Shown here: positions 18,935 to 30,074 of the stretch, one piece after another
Layout of the letters: the number at the start of each line of letters is the position of its first letter
How positions within the stretch are numbered: position 1 is the stretch's first letter
DNA from: Pontibacter liquoris
Lineage (GTDB): Bacteria > Bacteroidota > Bacteroidia > Cytophagales > Hymenobacteraceae
NCBI RefSeq assembly: GCF_022758235.1
Contig: NZ_JALEBG010000003.1
Span: forward strand, 743,366-807,365
Direction: 5' to 3'
Length of the DNA: 64,000 nt
Made by a program: the position numbers and the translations under genes
The notes under the pieces: generated by a model
What the model was told of the DNA's origin: nothing
The model's database searches: none
What the model saw: only the letters and a program-made list of their open reading frames with translations

Positions 18935-19483
18935 ATGCCCGCCTTTCTAAAGCAACTCTCCTTTGCGTATACTTGTTATACTAGAACATCAACAACCATC
19001 ATTTTGGAGCGACAAAAGAAACAGAAATTTTATACTCCCAAAGAAGCCTTAGTGAAAATAGCGGCCTACTGCGCCTACCAGGAACGTACCCACCAGGAGG
19101 TACGCACCAAGCTCTACTCTTATGGACTGGAGCCGGATGATGTGGAGGAACTGATCGTGCGCCTGGGCCAGGAAAAGTTACTGGACGAGGAGCGGTACGC
19201 CCAAAGCTACGTGCGGGGCAAGTATGGCCTGAAGAAGTGGGGCCGCCGCAAAATAATGCAGGGCCTCAAGAGCAAAGGCATTTCTGATTATTGCATTAAG
19301 CAAGGCCTGAAAGAGATTGATCCGGACATATACGAGCAACACCTGCTGCAGCTGCTGGAGAAAAAGAACGCCACCGAAAAAGAAAAGAACCCCTTCGCCC
19401 GCCGCCAGAAGCTTAGCTATTTCCTGCAGAGCAAAGGCTATGAAAACGACCTGGTGCAGGATGCTTTAAAGAATTACGAATGA
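18935..19483 (+). CDS. recX: RecX family regulatory protein
   Basis: RecX binds RecA filaments and limits recombination and SOS activity. From about FYTPKEALVKIAAYCAYQER the protein shows three tandem helical RecX repeats (LYSYGLEPDDVEELIVRL, DEERYAQSYVRGKYGLKKWG, then two more helices to the end). The start is uncertain: ATG at 18935 gives 182 residues, while TTG at 19004 gives 159, closer to family length, and begins right before the conserved region. The TTG at 18878 is unlikely. No recA is in the window. Confidence 0.85.
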   Translation: MPAFLKQLSFAYTCYTRTSTTIILERQKKQKFYTPKEALVKIAAYCAYQERTHQEVRTKLYSYGLEPDDVEELIVRLGQEKLLDEERYAQSYVRGKYGLKKWGRRKIMQGLKSKGISDYCIKQGLKEIDPDIYEQHLLQLLEKKNATEKEKNPFARRQKLSYFLQSKGYENDLVQDALKNYE

Positions 19484-19503
19484 AGAATTACGAATTACGA
19501 ATG
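19474..19503. repeat. GAATTAC-type short tandem repeats after recX
   Basis: Imperfect units of GAATTAC/GAATGAA overlap the recX stop and continue past it. The same unit recurs at 53651-53680. Confidence 0.65.
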
Positions 19504-19661
19504 GTGCGTATAGGATGCTTTCGATGTATATTCTGACTAACAACTTAGCCTTGCTGAATGATTAGCTTATACTTGGTTTTTAAAGTAAGGGTGTCTGGAA
19601 CTATGCACAACAGGCATTACTAGAAATAGGTCTTTAACAAACAACGATCAACAATCCACAA

Positions 19662-20297
19662 CTAGCGTTTCGGCGGCAGCGCCGGGTTCTGGATGCGGCG
19701 ATGCGGCACCAGCACCACGCGCTTGCCGGTTATCTCTTCCAGCATAGGCTTTAGAATTTTCTCGGCATTTACCTGTGTTTGCCGCAGGATGCCCGAATTC
19801 AGGGCGGCCTTTTTCACGTTCTGCTCGGCATAGCGGTACGCTTCTTCTACCAGTTCGGCATCCTGGAAATAGGTATTTTCTTTGCTGAAGACCTTCGATT
19901 TGCTGTGGTCTACTTTGTAGTAACAGATCTGCGGCGCGGGCAGGGCTACCTGCACCAGCGAGTCGCCCAGGAACTGGATATCGGATTGGGTTATTTTAGA
20001 AAAGTCCAGGCAGCCCACCGCCTCTCCGGCCACGATCAGCACTAATTTAGAGTTGGGCACAAACCGCGACACATTCTTTTCATACTCCACCACATCCTTA
20101 AAATTATAGCGCACCAGCTCCATACGCCCCAGTTCCTCCACCGAAGTGAGGATCGTGTTATAGTTCACCACCACTTCGGGCGCCTTCTTCGCTTCGGGTT
20201 CTTTCAAAAAATCTTTCACGGTGCGCCAGATGTAGAGGCCGGCAGTAAGTACAAGTATCCAGGGAAGCAGCTTGAGCAGGAAACGGAGTAAGGGCAT
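19662..20297 (-). CDS. DUF4230 domain-containing membrane-anchored protein
   Basis: A 211-residue protein with one N-terminal membrane helix (about 5-25, LLKLLPWILVLTAGLYIW), and the rest predicted outside or inside as a soluble DUF4230 domain. Core features are the ELVRYNFKDVVEYEK segment, VPNSKLVLIVAGEAVGCLDF and the LPAPQI strand. The family is widespread and of unknown function. It is a single gene, divergent from the GT-C-like gene. Confidence 0.8.
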   Translation of the reverse strand: MPLLRFLLKLLPWILVLTAGLYIWRTVKDFLKEPEAKKAPEVVVNYNTILTSVEELGRMELVRYNFKDVVEYEKNVSRFVPNSKLVLIVAGEAVGCLDFSKITQSDIQFLGDSLVQVALPAPQICYYKVDHSKSKVFSKENTYFQDAELVEEAYRYAEQNVKKAALNSGILRQTQVNAEKILKPMLEEITGKRVVLVPHRRIQNPALPPKR

Positions 20298-20384
20298 GAG
20301 TTCGCTTGGTTGGTGAGCTTGATAAGAAGATTAATCTGGTTAATTTACGCTATCAAAACTCAGTTCAGGTTTATTTAGTTGCAG

Positions 20385-21554
20385 ATGCTTTCTATACCAG
20401 CAAAGATCAGTCCGATGTATGAGCGCAGGGCGCAGGTGATGCTGGCACTGGCATGGCTGGCGCTGCACACGGTGCTGTTCTCTATTCATGGCGTGCGCCA
20501 TACCAGCGACTCAGAAAGCTATCTTACGTATGCTGCTGCTATTCTGGACAACTTCCATTTTGCCGCGGATTACCGGCTCAAGTATGCAGGCTATCCTACC
20601 TTTCTGGCTTTGCTGTTTAAAATAGGCTTCGGATTGAAAGGCATTGTAGTTGTGCAAACGTTGCTTTCCGGCATCGCAACTATTTACTTTTATAAAGCGA
20701 CACGGCTGCTCGCAGGCAATGTGTTTGCCCCTCTGCTGGCTACTTTCCTGCTCATCGGCTGGTACGACCTGCAGATGTATCATGCCTTTATCCTGACCGA
20801 ATCGCTGTACATAAGTTTGCTGCTGCTTGCTTTTTATCTGCTGGTGAAGGCCCGAACGGTCAGGCAATCGTTGTGGGCACTGCCGCTGCTGCTGGTGGTG
20901 GCGCTGGTGCGGCCCAATGGCTTTATTGCGGTTGTGGCTTACCTGGGCTACCTATTTTTTGGGGCCTATACTGCCGCTCCTAGCCCACGCGCCAAAGTTA
21001 TACTTGTACTGCCGGTAATACTGGTGCCGCTGGCTACGCTGCTGCTCGTAGACCAATACCTGCTGCAGGAATTCGATATTGTGCAAACGTATGCCAAAGG
21101 AGAAGTAATCTTCGGCTATAAAGGCCTGCTTATATCTGCTGACAAGCAGGTGCTCATGCCGCTAGCCGATGCCTCGCCGCTCACCAAGTTATACTTGTTT
21201 GTGCACGATAACCCTACATATTTCTTCCGGATGTCGGGCTGGCGTTTCTTTTTGTTCTGGGGTAATGTGAAGCCATACTTCTCGGTGCTGCACAACCTGG
21301 TGGTCGTTGTGGTCCTTTATCCGCTTTATTTTTTCACGGGAGCAGCGATGCTGAAGGGCCGGATCCGATTGCCTTTGCGCGCCTTTGTAGCCTTCTTATT
21401 GCTGCAACAGGCGTTTATCACCACGGTGACCAGCGAAGACCCCATCGGACGTTTTCTAATGAGCGTAATCGCTTTTGTGTTTATGTTCGGCAGTGTGGGC
21501 CTGAGTTGGCTCCTACTGAAGCAGGCGGCCCGGAAACAGCACGCCATCGCCTGA
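20385..21554 (+). CDS. Polytopic membrane protein resembling GT-C (PMT/ArnT-like) glycosyltransferases
   Basis: About 389 residues with some ten hydrophobic helices. After the first helix comes an acidic loop (TSDSESYLTYA) in the place where GT-C enzymes carry catalytic acidic residues, and a second loop has ILTESLYISLLLL. These are typical of family 39-like mannosyltransferase-type proteins, so a lipid-sugar donor is plausible but unproven. Starts at ATG 20385 or 20415; the TTG at 20379 is unlikely. The stop abuts the stop of the next, convergent gene: the two stops together form TGATCA. Confidence 0.65.
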   Translation: MLSIPAKISPMYERRAQVMLALAWLALHTVLFSIHGVRHTSDSESYLTYAAAILDNFHFAADYRLKYAGYPTFLALLFKIGFGLKGIVVVQTLLSGIATIYFYKATRLLAGNVFAPLLATFLLIGWYDLQMYHAFILTESLYISLLLLAFYLLVKARTVRQSLWALPLLLVVALVRPNGFIAVVAYLGYLFFGAYTAAPSPRAKVILVLPVILVPLATLLLVDQYLLQEFDIVQTYAKGEVIFGYKGLLISADKQVLMPLADASPLTKLYLFVHDNPTYFFRMSGWRFFLFWGNVKPYFSVLHNLVVVVVLYPLYFFTGAAMLKGRIRLPLRAFVAFLLLQQAFITTVTSEDPIGRFLMSVIAFVFMFGSVGLSWLLLKQAARKQHAIA

Positions 21555-22454
21555 TCATACTTGCAGCCCCAGCCGTTCTTTAAAACCGGCATTGCCCTGC
21601 AACCCACCCGTATGCACGGCCACCACTCGGCTCCCTTTCGGGAAATACCCCTGCCGGATCATGTCGAACAGGCCATACAGCATCTTACCGGTATAGATGG
21701 GCTCCAACGGGATGTGGTGCTGCTGCTGAAAGCCCTGGATAAACGCGAGTAGTTCCGGCTTTACTTTGGCATAGCCGCCAAAATGATATGCCGTAACTAA
21801 TTGCCAGTTGCTATATGTGCGGCCGCTGTACTGTAAAACCAGTTCTTCGATCTCCGGCTGCAGAAACTCGCCGCCTTTCAGCGCCGGGAATACCAGCACC
21901 TGCTTCTCTCCTGCCAACGCGGCAATTAGGCCTGCCGCGGTGCCGCCCGTGCCTGCTGCGCAGCATACGTAATCATAGTCCACCGCTATGTCCTGCACGA
22001 TTTCGGTGCAGCCTTTTACGGCCAGCAGGTTCGTGCCGCCTTCGGGAAGTATGTAGGGCTGCTTATACTGCTGCCGTAGTTGTTCCAGAAAAGCCGGATC
22101 ATCTTTCTGCTTATACGCTTCCCGGCTGATGTAGTGCAGCTGCATGCCGCAGGAAGTGGCAAAGGCCAGCGTCGGGTTCAGGGGCAGGTGTTCTTCACCC
22201 CGGATGATGCCGATCGTCTGGAAGCCATATTCCTTTCCGGCGGCTGCCGTGGCGGCAATGTGGTTGGAGTAAGCCCCGCCGAAGGTAAGCAAGGCATGGT
22301 GTTGAAGCCGTTTTGCCTCCTGCAGGTTATAGGTGAGCTTGCGCCACTTATTGCCCGAAATATGCGGGTGCAGCAGGTCTTCGCGCTTCAGCCAAAGCGT
22401 AATTTCCTGCGCTTGCAGCAGCGGGTCGTAAAGTTGTTGCAGCGGTGCCTCCAT
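21555..22454 (-). CDS. 1-aminocyclopropane-1-carboxylate deaminase / D-cysteine desulfhydrase family enzyme
   Basis: PLP enzyme of the tryptophan synthase beta fold, 299 residues. The PLP lysine lies in SGNKWRK (K36); LTFGGAYSNHIAATAAAG forms the substrate loop; CCAAGTGGTAAGL is the glycine-rich phosphate site; the end VAVHTGGLQGNAGF carries the late TGG motif. Members remove ammonia from ACC or H2S and ammonia from D-cysteine; sequence alone does not separate these, and D-cysteine desulfhydrase is the commoner bacterial activity. Confidence 0.85.
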   Translation of the reverse strand: MEAPLQQLYDPLLQAQEITLWLKREDLLHPHISGNKWRKLTYNLQEAKRLQHHALLTFGGAYSNHIAATAAAGKEYGFQTIGIIRGEEHLPLNPTLAFATSCGMQLHYISREAYKQKDDPAFLEQLRQQYKQPYILPEGGTNLLAVKGCTEIVQDIAVDYDYVCCAAGTGGTAAGLIAALAGEKQVLVFPALKGGEFLQPEIEELVLQYSGRTYSNWQLVTAYHFGGYAKVKPELLAFIQGFQQQHHIPLEPIYTGKMLYGLFDMIRQGYFPKGSRVVAVHTGGLQGNAGFKERLGLQV

Positions 22455-22499
22455 TGTTCAAAAAGAAGCCCCAGCATGGGCTGAGGCTCCGGTTTATAC

Positions 22500-22542
22500 T
22501 TCTGAGTTATACTTTAAACTCTTAACTTTTAACTCTTAACTC
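22500..22542. repeat. ACTCTTAACTT-type short tandem repeats
   Basis: Imperfect units of TTAACTCT/TTAACTTT between the deaminase-like gene and yfhO. Same class of A/T-rich intergenic tandem repeats as at 14468. Confidence 0.6.
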
Positions 22543-22545
22543 CAG

Positions 22546-25044
22546 CTATACTTCGGCTGGCGCTGCCTGGGGGTGTCGCTTTACAACATATACCACGGCC
22601 CCGATGATCACCAGCAACAGCAGAACAGACGAAATCATGGAAATGGTATTGCCTAGGGTGTATGAATTAGGTGCAAATTCGAACCGGATGGTATGCTTGC
22701 CCGCCGGTACCGGCAAGGCCCGCAACAGGTAGTTCACCCGGATATGATCGACCGGGTGGCCGTCCAGGTACGCCTGCCAGCCTTCGGCATAGTAGATCTC
22801 AGAGAACACCGCCAGTTCATTTCCGATAGCATTTGCCTCATAGGTCAGCTCATTGGGACTGTAAGCAGTTAGCTTAATGGTAGAGCTGCCCGGGCTGAAG
22901 GAAGTAGCCGGTACCTGGAATTTCGGAGCTTCTACAATCGCGGTGGTGGACGGATCAAAATTGCGGAGGGCAAGCAGCGCCTCATCCGGCGTGTTCACCT
23001 TGCGCACATCTTCCACAAACCAGGCATTGCCCAACGCCGCCGGGTTCTTCAGCGGCGCGGCTTCATCGTTGTAAATAATGTAGCGCGTGTTGAGCATGTT
23101 CAGCACCGGGGCATTCTGCAGCGCCAGCGCAACCGATTCGGATGTCGGATTATTCTGGAACGTGTTGATTAGGGCTTGCAGTTCGTTGCTCATCACGCTG
23201 TCAATCACGTCCTGGTAACGGCGCAACTTGGCACCATGGTAACCACCAATGGATTTGTGGAAATAAGACGAGCGCGCATCGTTAAACGGGTTTGGCAGGT
23301 AGAGCACCCGGTAGCTCGGGTCTTTGTCCTGTAAGATGGCCTGGTCGGCTTTGGTAGGGGCAAAATGCGTGGCGACCACCTGGGCCTGGAAATCGCTGTT
23401 GTTCAGGTAGCGCTTGTCCACCGACCAGAGATCCACGAGTACCAGCACGCCAATAGCCGCCATCACCACCGTGGCGCTTAGTTTATTTTTCAGATAGAAG
23501 TATAGCACGCCTGCCGCCAGCACGATAAACACCAGCGAGCGGAGTGCATCAGAGCGCATCAGGCCTTCGCGGTCGGCACGGATGGCATCGATCGGGAATT
23601 GCGCCTGCACCAGTTGCAGGTCGGTAGCCGAGGTGAAGCTGGCCATGCCCGCAAATAGCCATACCAGCAGGCAGATACCGGCTGTAATACCGCCCGAAAG
23701 CAGCAGTTTTTTCTCCAGGTCCTGTATGTGTCCTTTTTCTTTGAGCAGTTTCCAGAGGGCCAGCATAGCCAGCAGCGGCATAGTGATCTGCGCAATAACC
23801 AGCGCCGAAGAAACCGCCCGGAATTTATTATAGGCCGGAAAGTGGTCGAACATGAAATAGTTGAACGCCTCGAAGTTCTTGCCCCAGGCCAGCACAACCG
23901 AAAGAATAGTAGCAGCTACCAGCCAGCTCGTCCAGCGGCGATCGACGATAAAGATGCCCAGAACAAACAAAAAGCAGATGATGGCGCCTACGTATACCGG
24001 TCCGCTGGTCATGGGCTGCGGCCCCCAATATAACGGCAAGCCCTGGCTGATGATCTGCTCGGCCTGGGCCGGTGCAGCACCCATCTTCAGAAAGGCATTA
24101 TAGGTTTCGGAGTCGGTGCCGAGGGAGGCTGAGCTGCTGCCGCCGTAAAAATCCGGGATCAGCAGGGTGATGGTTTCACCTACGCCGTAGCTCCAGTTAA
24201 AAGCATATCCGCGGTCCAAGCCACTGCTGGTTTTATCGCCGCTGTTTTTGGTGGTAAGCTCCGATTTTCCGCGGATGCTGTACTGGCTGTATTCGGCAGT
24301 GGTATACAAACGGCCAAAGTTGACGCCCACCGCCAGAATGGCAGCTACCAGCAGCACCGCCCCCCGCTTCAGCAGGTCGGCTAGAGTGCCGTTCTTAAAA
24401 GCAAAGATGATCTCTACCACAGCAAACACCAGCACCAGCAGCAGCATGTAGTAGGTCATCTGCAGATGGTTGAAGTGCAGGTTTAGCGCGAGACCCAGTG
24501 CAAAGAGGGCAGCGCCCAGCCATACATTGCGCCGCAGCGCGACCAGCATGCCGGCTAGCACCATCGGGATGTAAGCAATGGAAAGGGATTTGGTGTTGTG
24601 CCCTGCCTCCAGGATAATAATGTTGTAGGAGCTGAACCCAAAGGCAATAGCCCCGATGGTCGCCAGCCACGGGCTCATGCCTAAGGCCACCAAAAGGATG
24701 TAAGCACAGAGTAGTGTGATAAAGATATTGCCGGCTAGCGCAGGCATATCCAGGGTTAAAACAGAGTGGATGGCCCCCGACCAGTCGCCGGAATAGTGCG
24801 TGTTGATGAGGTAAGAGGGCATGCCGCTGAACATGGAATTGGTCCAGAGGGCTTCCTCGCCGGTTTTGTCGCGGTAGTCCTGTATCTCTTTGGCGCCCCC
24901 CTGAAACTGCTGGATGTCGTGCTGCGACATGCCTTTGTTTTCGAAGAGCACCGGGGCAAAGTATACTGCCGTTAAAAGCAGGAAAATCACGACCGCCACG
25001 ATGTGCGGCAACACATCGCGCCTGAAATTGAGCGTAGTTGTCAT
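22546..25044 (-). CDS. YfhO family membrane protein
   Basis: About 832 residues. The chosen start is the ATG at 25044, since the longer frame begins at TTG. It has many hydrophobic helices and large extracytoplasmic loops, including the early FENKGMSQHDIQQFQGG, and a C-terminal soluble domain containing YYAEGWQAYLDG and NYLLRALPVPAGKHTIRF, which marks YfhO. In Firmicutes YfhO glycosylates lipoteichoic acid; in Bacteroidota the substrate is unknown. Thirty-odd bases upstream lies the DUF4834 gene, so the two may be co-transcribed. Confidence 0.88.
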   Translation of the reverse strand: MTTTLNFRRDVLPHIVAVVIFLLLTAVYFAPVLFENKGMSQHDIQQFQGGAKEIQDYRDKTGEEALWTNSMFSGMPSYLINTHYSGDWSGAIHSVLTLDMPALAGNIFITLLCAYILLVALGMSPWLATIGAIAFGFSSYNIIILEAGHNTKSLSIAYIPMVLAGMLVALRRNVWLGAALFALGLALNLHFNHLQMTYYMLLLVLVFAVVEIIFAFKNGTLADLLKRGAVLLVAAILAVGVNFGRLYTTAEYSQYSIRGKSELTTKNSGDKTSSGLDRGYAFNWSYGVGETITLLIPDFYGGSSSASLGTDSETYNAFLKMGAAPAQAEQIISQGLPLYWGPQPMTSGPVYVGAIICFLFVLGIFIVDRRWTSWLVAATILSVVLAWGKNFEAFNYFMFDHFPAYNKFRAVSSALVIAQITMPLLAMLALWKLLKEKGHIQDLEKKLLLSGGITAGICLLVWLFAGMASFTSATDLQLVQAQFPIDAIRADREGLMRSDALRSLVFIVLAAGVLYFYLKNKLSATVVMAAIGVLVLVDLWSVDKRYLNNSDFQAQVVATHFAPTKADQAILQDKDPSYRVLYLPNPFNDARSSYFHKSIGGYHGAKLRRYQDVIDSVMSNELQALINTFQNNPTSESVALALQNAPVLNMLNTRYIIYNDEAAPLKNPAALGNAWFVEDVRKVNTPDEALLALRNFDPSTTAIVEAPKFQVPATSFSPGSSTIKLTAYSPNELTYEANAIGNELAVFSEIYYAEGWQAYLDGHPVDHIRVNYLLRALPVPAGKHTIRFEFAPNSYTLGNTISMISSVLLLLVIIGAVVYVVKRHPQAAPAEV

Positions 25045-25084
25045 ATCTTTCAAAAACCCAAATAGAGCTTGAAAGATAGCGGTT

Positions 25085-25375
25085 TTATTTTACTTCTTCA
25101 TAATCCACGTACTCGCCGCCATCGAAATGCCGCTGCCCCGGCTGGTCCGGAATGTAATCGATTTTGACGTGGCCCGTGCTGCGGCCGTTGGGCTGCCCGT
25201 TGCTTCGGCCAGGCTCCTGGTAGGGGCGCTGCTGCTGTTGCTGGTTGGGATAAAAGAAGGTGCCGTTGCGCATGCTTTTTTTCACAAAAGCCCCCAGCAG
25301 CCAGCGGAAAAGTACCGGCGCAATGGTGCGCATAATAAAGATAATGAGGAGTGTGGTGAATATGAATTTGATCAT
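25085..25375 (-). CDS. DUF4834 family small membrane protein
   Basis: 96 residues: an N-terminal hydrophobic helix (MIKFIFTTLLIIFIMRTIAP), a short amphipathic part, then a Gln/Pro/Gly-rich linker and a conserved acidic end GEYVDYEEVK. This arrangement is that of DUF4834, found widely in Bacteroidota, with unknown function. It is the first gene of a probable two-gene unit with yfhO. Confidence 0.8.
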   Translation of the reverse strand: MIKFIFTTLLIIFIMRTIAPVLFRWLLGAFVKKSMRNGTFFYPNQQQQQRPYQEPGRSNGQPNGRSTGHVKIDYIPDQPGQRHFDGGEYVDYEEVK

Positions 25376-25419
25376 GTTAATGCTTTCTTGCTTAATAATG
25401 TACCTGCAAAAACAGTACC

Positions 25420-25902
25420 TATACTTCTAATCAACTCGTTTGCCAACGTTTTGTTGTATGACGTTCTGGCCGGAGTAGTGCAAAGATAGGGAGTATACTT
25501 GGTAAATGCTGAAGGGATCGGGTTAGTTCCGGTTAGAAAGTCATGTTGCCGGGCAGGGGACTAAAACGGTTATACTTGTTTGCAGTGGGGTTATTCGGAC
25601 TTTAGTTCAGTTATACTTCTTTCTACTGGTTTATAACTTTGAGCTATAGCTGATAGTGGCTTTATTGTGTGTTTTATATTTAGGTTATGCTTGGTAGGTG
25701 TCGTAAATGTTCGATCTATACTTGGCTATACTTGGGTGCGCCTGTTCTTCAAGTATAATAATCCAGCTATACTTGGTTGATGCTCGGGCTTATACTTTGG
25801 CTATACTTAGTAGCTGCTGTAGATGCTCTCTATACTTGCGGCTATACTTACTAGATACTTGTATTCCTCAGTTTTATACTTGTCTAGTTTCATCTTATAC
25901 TT
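25420..25902. repeat. Dense cluster of the TATACTT heptamer
   Basis: Fourteen copies in 483 bases, starting at 25420, 25494, 25571, 25612, 25717, 25727, 25751 (reverse), 25768, 25791, 25802, 25831, 25843, 25875 and 25896. Thirteen are in the same orientation. Spacing is irregular and the flanks are not conserved beyond the heptamer, except that the next base is often G and the previous base is never A. It is not a tandem repeat in the usual sense. Confidence 0.9.
25481..25488 (-). promoter_or_regulatory. Candidate -7 promoter element for the DUF4834-yfhO unit
   Basis: TATCTTTG followed by CAC on the minus strand, 105 bases upstream of the DUF4834 start. Matches TAnnTTTG, but no TTG is seen at the expected upstream spacing. 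Confidence 0.45.
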
Positions 25903-25903
25903 T

Positions 25904-26021
25904 GGAGCGCTCCAAGCCCGCGGGGCCTCGTCCTTGGGCATCGCACTGTGGCGTGAAGCTGCCCTAGCGGGCTGCCGCATGCGCGGCACCGCAACACACC
26001 AAGGCGCTCAACCCAAGGACT
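25904..26021. repeat. GC-rich island with inverted repeats
   Basis: A GC-rich block inside AT-rich non-coding DNA. It starts with the palindrome GGAGCGCTCC, contains GCCCGCGGGGC, and has 9-bp arms GTCCTTGGG (25930-25938) and CCCAAGGAC (26012-26020). It could fold into a long branched hairpin. Candidate repetitive element or structured RNA; identity unknown. Confidence 0.5.
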
Positions 26022-26067
26022 GGGAAGATTTCGATAGCTGCTGCCTTTGCTTGTGGATCCCCTGTAG

Positions 26068-26087
26068 GGACAGGTCGCGACCTGTCC
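26068..26087. repeat. Perfect 20-bp palindrome
   Basis: GGACAGGTCG followed directly by its reverse complement, with no spacer. Sits in the repeat-rich gap upstream of no particular gene. Similar GACAGGTCGCGACCTGTC sequences are, to my recollection, dispersed repeats in several bacterial groups. Confidence 0.7.
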
Positions 26088-26162
26088 GCGCAATGGCGCC
26101 CGCTATGAAGCTTCAGTATAAGTATAAGCATGATCCTCCTCTCCGTGCCTCTTCATTTTTTT

Positions 26163-26183
26163 GTCATCCTGAAAGGATCTTGG
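26163..26183. repeat. Dispersed TCATCCTGAAAGGATCTT element, copy 1
   Basis: Related copies are at 26327-26350, 42071-42096 (reverse) and, more diverged, 43453-43473 (reverse). No gene content. Confidence 0.6.
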
Positions 26184-26326
26184 TGGAAGGGAGGTTAAGC
26201 TTTTGCTATGCAAGCGTTCTCTTCCTCCATCAGCCCAAAGTCCCCTTTGAAGGGGGTAGGGGGATGTTATCACCTAAACTATGCTGCTTATACTTGTCTC
26301 TGTTAAAACAGCTCGCTTTTCCTTTT

Positions 26327-26350
26327 GTCATCCTGAAAGAATCTTGTGAG
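26327..26350. repeat. Dispersed TCATCCTGAAAGAATCTT element, copy 2
   Basis: Differs from copy 1 by one base in the core. Lies in the same non-coding region. Confidence 0.6.
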
Positions 26351-26395
26351 TAAGCTGTTCAATCCAAAACTACAACGCCTATACTTCAAAAAGAA

Positions 26396-26445
26396 CCAAC
26401 CACCTCCTGCCCCTCCTTAACCAAGGAGGAGTCAGGGGTGGTTGG
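26396..26445. repeat. Imperfect 23-bp inverted repeat
   Basis: Arms 26396-26418 and 26423-26445 match at about 18 of 23 positions with a 4-base loop. Ends CCAACCACC/GGTGGTTGG are perfect. Probably another dispersed palindromic element. Confidence 0.6.
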
Positions 26446-26473
26446 AACCGGTGCTGCAAAATTCTTCTAAAAA

Positions 26474-26502
26474 CAAAAACCCCCTCCTGTTGCCAAGAAG
26501 GG
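26474..26502 (-). terminator. Terminator after carB
   Basis: On the minus strand, an AACCCCTTCTT arm and an AGGAGGGGGTT arm enclose a short loop and are followed by TTTGTTTTTAG. It lies just past the carB stop. Confidence 0.75.
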
Positions 26503-26516
26503 GTTAGTTGAAGGGC

Positions 26517-29330
<2,814 letters not shown>

Positions 29331-29352
29331 GTTGTGGTAAGTATAAATTGCC

Positions 29353-29383
29353 CAAAGTTAAGGCTAAATGTTAAGGGCTACAA
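29353..29383 (-). promoter_or_regulatory. Promoter of carB
   Basis: Minus strand: TAACTTTG at 29353-29360 with a TTG 20 bases further upstream (29381-29383). This fits the Bacteroidota sigma factor consensus TTG-N19-TAnnTTTG. Predicted start near 29346 leaves a leader of about 15 bases. Confidence 0.65.
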
Positions 29384-29512
29384 CCTAAAATTGACCGGAT
29401 TGCACAAAATGTTCAGAATTCCCGCTTGCCTAAAGCTATTTTTTCCGGGAGAAACGTGCTGGTTAGTCAGAATAAAAAGCTATATTTCTATATAATTTAA
29501 CCTTATTATACC

Positions 29513-30019
29513 ATGAAAAAACTTTACATACTCTGCACCCTGGTGCTGCTCACCCTCACGGCCGCTGCCCAAAGCACCGACTGGAAAACAAAAGAAGATT
29601 ACCTGCGCGACACCGCCCAGGTGGCGCAAACTATTTTATGGCTCGAGCAACATCCCTTTCCCGAGCCTTTCAGCGAACGCGAGGAGAAAGCAGCTTATGC
29701 CTTTAAATGGCTGGAAGGAGCACCTTATATGGTCAACATCGACGCCACATTTCTGCAGGGCATCGTAGCTGATAAAAAGTTTGCCTACAAAGATATGATG
29801 GTGCCGCAGTTTCTTTTTGGCAAAGGCTTGTACCTGATCCAACACAAGGGCGAGCAGAACGAGTACGAGGCCAACCTGCGTGGCGTGCAAAGTATGGTAA
29901 CGCTCTACAAGCAGATCAAGGCAAAAGACAGCCAGGCCAGAAACAAGCTGCTGGAAAAGATGGAGAAAGCGGCCGACCAGCAGAAGCTGCCCGAGTTTGT
30001 GCGCAGCCAGACAAAATAA
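29513..30019 (+). CDS. Exported protein of unknown function
   Basis: 168 residues with a clear signal peptide (MKKLYILCTLVLLTLTAAAQ) and a mainly alpha-helical mature part rich in Lys and Glu. It contains FEYAD-free but distinctive TILWLEQHPFPEPF and VPQFLFGKGLYLIQH segments. I recognise no catalytic motif. Probably periplasmic. It is followed 55 bases later by a small acidic protein gene on the same strand. Confidence 0.75.
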   Translation: MKKLYILCTLVLLTLTAAAQSTDWKTKEDYLRDTAQVAQTILWLEQHPFPEPFSEREEKAAYAFKWLEGAPYMVNIDATFLQGIVADKKFAYKDMMVPQFLFGKGLYLIQHKGEQNEYEANLRGVQSMVTLYKQIKAKDSQARNKLLEKMEKAADQQKLPEFVRSQTK

Positions 30020-30074
30020 CAGCAAAACAGGCGCGGCATCCGTAAGTACAGGTATAACCTAACGACACACACTT

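Larger units (their letters stand above)
25376..26516. other. Repeat-rich non-coding region
   Basis: About 1.1 kb with no credible gene on either strand; the longer open frames are built of repeat sequence. It holds 17 copies of TATACTT (25420-26386), a GC-rich island with inverted repeats (25904-26021), a perfect 20-bp palindrome (26068-26087), two copies of a TCATCCTGAAAG element, an imperfect 23-bp inverted repeat (26396-26445) and the carB terminator. Confidence 0.85.

Noticed and set aside
25420..25902. CRISPR array
   Set aside because: Repeat unit is only seven bases, spacing is irregular, and no cas genes are present.
25823..26353. Open frame of 176 codons in the repeat region
   Set aside because: It is composed of the heptamer field, the GC-rich island and the palindrome; composition is not protein-like and no family feature is visible.
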